A DNA stretch of 14,677 bases. It comes from Chitinophagaceae bacterium. GTDB taxonomy: Bacteria; Bacteroidota; Bacteroidia; Chitinophagales; Chitinophagaceae. Position 1 is the stretch's first letter. Each line of letters starts with the position of its first letter. The notes under the pieces were generated by a model. It did not search any database. It was not told the origin of the DNA and saw only the letters and a program-made list of their open reading frames with translations. The DNA lies in assembly GCA_026785745.1 (NCBI GenBank), contig JAJAZO010000055.1:1-14677 (forward strand), written 5' to 3'. Shown piece after piece: positions 13,236 through 14,677 of this stretch. A program made the position numbers and the translations under genes.

Positions 13236-14533
13236 TGACCTACCATCAAACACTTGACTATTTATTTACCCGTCTTCCTATGTTCAGTCGCATTGGTGCT
13301 GCTGCATATAAGGCTGATCTAACCAATACAATCCGACTTTGTGATGCATTAAATAATCCTCAGCATAAACTCAAAAGCATACATATAGCAGGTACTAATG
13401 GGAAAGGCTCTACCAGCCACATGCTGGCGGCAATATTACAAACTGCCGGCTACAAAACAGGTTTATACACTTCTCCTCACCTCAAAGACTTTCGGGAAAG
13501 AATAAAGATTAATGGTGAAATGATAAGGGAAGAATTTGTAATTGATTTTACGGAAAAGGTCAAACCTCTGATTGAAGAAATAGAGCCAAGTTTTTTTGAG
13601 ATTACAGTAGCAATGGCTTTTGAATATTTTGCTCAGCAACAAGTAGATGTAGCGGTTATCGAAACAGGATTGGGAGGAAGATTGGACAGTACTAATATCA
13701 TTACACCTGAGCTTTCTATCATAACTAATATTGGCTGGGACCACATGAACATTCTCGGCGATAGTTTAGAAAAAATTGCTTTTGAAAAAGCCGGTATCAT
13801 TAAAAAAGGCATCCCGGTTGTAGTAGGTGAAGTATTGCCAGAAACAGAAATTGTATTTGAAAGAACCGCTAAAGAGAGAAATGCTCCTTTGTCAATTGCT
13901 TCGCATAAAAGACAGGTGGTTGATTGGAACTGGGAAAAGCATGAACTGGTTGTGGAAGTGTCCGAAGATCATCATACTGACCATAAAAAATACCATCTTG
14001 ATTTGCCGGGTGTGTATCAAACAAAAAACCTGCTGACTGTATTAGAAGCTTGTTCACAATTACAACAGCTTGGCTGGAAAATAGATGATAAAATTATCCA
14101 TAAAGGTTTGCAGCATACAAAAAAACTAACCGGACTGCATGGTCGTTGGGAAATAATACATACTTCGCCATTAGTAGTGCTTGATGTAGCGCATAATGTG
14201 GACGGCATGCGGCAATTGGTTCAGCAGGCTGAAGTAACAGAACATAACCAACTGCATATTGTAATAGGGATGGTAAAAGATAAAGACATAGAAAGAGTGC
14301 TGGCCTTGCTTCCCAAAAGTGCTGTTTACTATTTCACCAAAGCTCAAATACCGAGGGCCTTGCCGGAAGATGAACTAATGGAAACAGCAGGAAAGTTGAA
14401 TTTGCAAGGCGATTCTTTTCCTGATGTGAATGCGGCATTGGAGTTTGCTCTTCAACATGCACATCCTGATGATTTGATAATTGTTTGTGGCAGTGTGTTT
14501 CTTGTAGGGGAAGTTGATGCCCCCATCCACTAA
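13235..14533 (+). CDS. folC: Folylpolyglutamate synthase / dihydrofolate synthase
   Basis: Cytoplasmic Mur-ligase-family enzyme that joins glutamate to dihydropteroate and extends the polyglutamate tail of folates using ATP. From ATG 13235 (432 residues) it opens MTYHQTLDYLFTRLPMFSRI. The P-loop GTNGKGS is at 53-59, and the folate-site TSPHL at 79-83. VIETGLGGRLDSTN, ITNIGWDHMNILGDSLEKIA and EKAGIIKKGIP follow in order. The C-terminal domain has LHGRWE and VVLDVAHNVDG. The frame also opens at a TTG at 13214, but the ATG gives the usual FolC N-terminus and is preferred. That ATG shares one base with the stop of the hicA remnant. The gene converges with a minus-strand gene whose stop lies 18 bases away. 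Confidence 0.95.
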   Translation: MTYHQTLDYLFTRLPMFSRIGAAAYKADLTNTIRLCDALNNPQHKLKSIHIAGTNGKGSTSHMLAAILQTAGYKTGLYTSPHLKDFRERIKINGEMIREEFVIDFTEKVKPLIEEIEPSFFEITVAMAFEYFAQQQVDVAVIETGLGGRLDSTNIITPELSIITNIGWDHMNILGDSLEKIAFEKAGIIKKGIPVVVGEVLPETEIVFERTAKERNAPLSIASHKRQVVDWNWEKHELVVEVSEDHHTDHKKYHLDLPGVYQTKNLLTVLEACSQLQQLGWKIDDKIIHKGLQHTKKLTGLHGRWEIIHTSPLVVLDVAHNVDGMRQLVQQAEVTEHNQLHIVIGMVKDKDIERVLALLPKSAVYYFTKAQIPRALPEDELMETAGKLNLQGDSFPDVNAALEFALQHAHPDDLIIVCGSVFLVGEVDAPIH

Positions 14534-14550
14534 ATGGGAGTAAAGAACTC

Positions 14551-14676
14551 TTAAAAACTTAGTTGTCCCATCTTTTCCAAAGCATACATTATACAGCTAA
14601 CATGCATAGACTGAATAATCTTATTTTCCCGGAGTAATTGTTTTAATTCATCTATCGTCAGCAATATTACTTCTAT
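14551..14676 (-). CDS. C-terminal end of a probable NUDIX hydrolase (runs off the window)
   Basis: The minus strand from 14676 to a TAA at 14553-14551 gives 41 codons without a stop: IEVILLTIDELKQLLRENKI, then IQSMHVSCIMYALEKMGQLSF. This pattern (a strand ending in a hydrophobic run, a helix with a xxEL-xxL-xxENKI motif, then a helix with a conserved small residue) resembles the C-terminus of NUDIX enzymes such as ADP-ribose pyrophosphatases. The catalytic NUDIX box would lie outside the window. The assignment is by resemblance of a short tail only. It converges with folC. Confidence 0.5.
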   Translation of the reverse strand: MEVILLTIDELKQLLRENKIIQSMHVSCIMYALEKMGQLSF

Positions 14677-14677
14677 C

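Noticed and set aside
14534..14571. ATGGGA and TCCCAT inverted repeat between the convergent genes, as a bidirectional terminator
   Set aside because: Six-base arms with a loop of 26 bases and no adjoining T tract; too weak to call, and it overlaps the coding end of the minus-strand gene.

Overview
The window looks like ordinary chromosomal DNA from a Bacteroidota bacterium, most probably of the Chitinophagaceae or a near relative. This rests on several signs: AT-leaning codon use, weak or absent Shine-Dalgarno sequences, several -7 boxes of the form TAnnTTTG (942-935 minus; 1035-1042, 6483-6490 and 11830-11837 plus), a DUF4294 protein, and CcmE, FolC and BshB1 sequences of Bacteroidota type. 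It contains no tRNA, rRNA, CRISPR array, insertion sequence or prophage.

Layout: (1) 1-878, minus strand: the first 292 codons of an acyl-CoA dehydrogenase, with its own promoter. (2) 1147-4131: ccmE and ccmF, the haem chaperone and haem lyase core of cytochrome c maturation, divergent from the dehydrogenase. The CcmE uses a CxxxY haem-binding motif and carries a GC-rich palindrome in its C-terminal tail. (3) 4265-4924: a DUF4294 protein whose signal peptide seems to be interrupted by a stop codon. (4) 5000-5619: an intact VapBC-type toxin-antitoxin pair with a palindrome just before the antitoxin start. (5) 5641-6378: bshB1 (bacillithiol synthesis). (6) 6511-7578: a membrane fatty-acid desaturase with its own promoter and a clear terminator. 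(7) 7731-11565: four tightly packed genes (ureohydrolase, small membrane protein, unusual radical SAM enzyme, EamA transporter) that look like one transcription unit of unknown purpose. (8) about 11858-12718: a TonB-like protein with a promoter that fixes its start, then a strong terminator. (9) 12804-13235: a hicB-hicA toxin-antitoxin pair in which both genes are frameshifted at homopolymers. (10) 13235-14533: folC, and then the C-terminal end of a minus-strand gene that resembles a NUDIX hydrolase.

Most of the genes are housekeeping: respiration-linked cytochrome assembly, fatty-acid metabolism, folate and thiol metabolism. The less understood content is the 7731-11565 cluster. Its radical SAM enzyme has a long N-terminal domain and extra cysteines just before the catalytic cluster, and it sits between a complete six-ligand ureohydrolase and an exporter-like permease. 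No clearly new defence or mobile system is visible. The most unusual points are the radical SAM cluster, the doubly broken hicBA pair, the palindrome inside ccmE, and the interrupted signal peptide of the DUF4294 gene.
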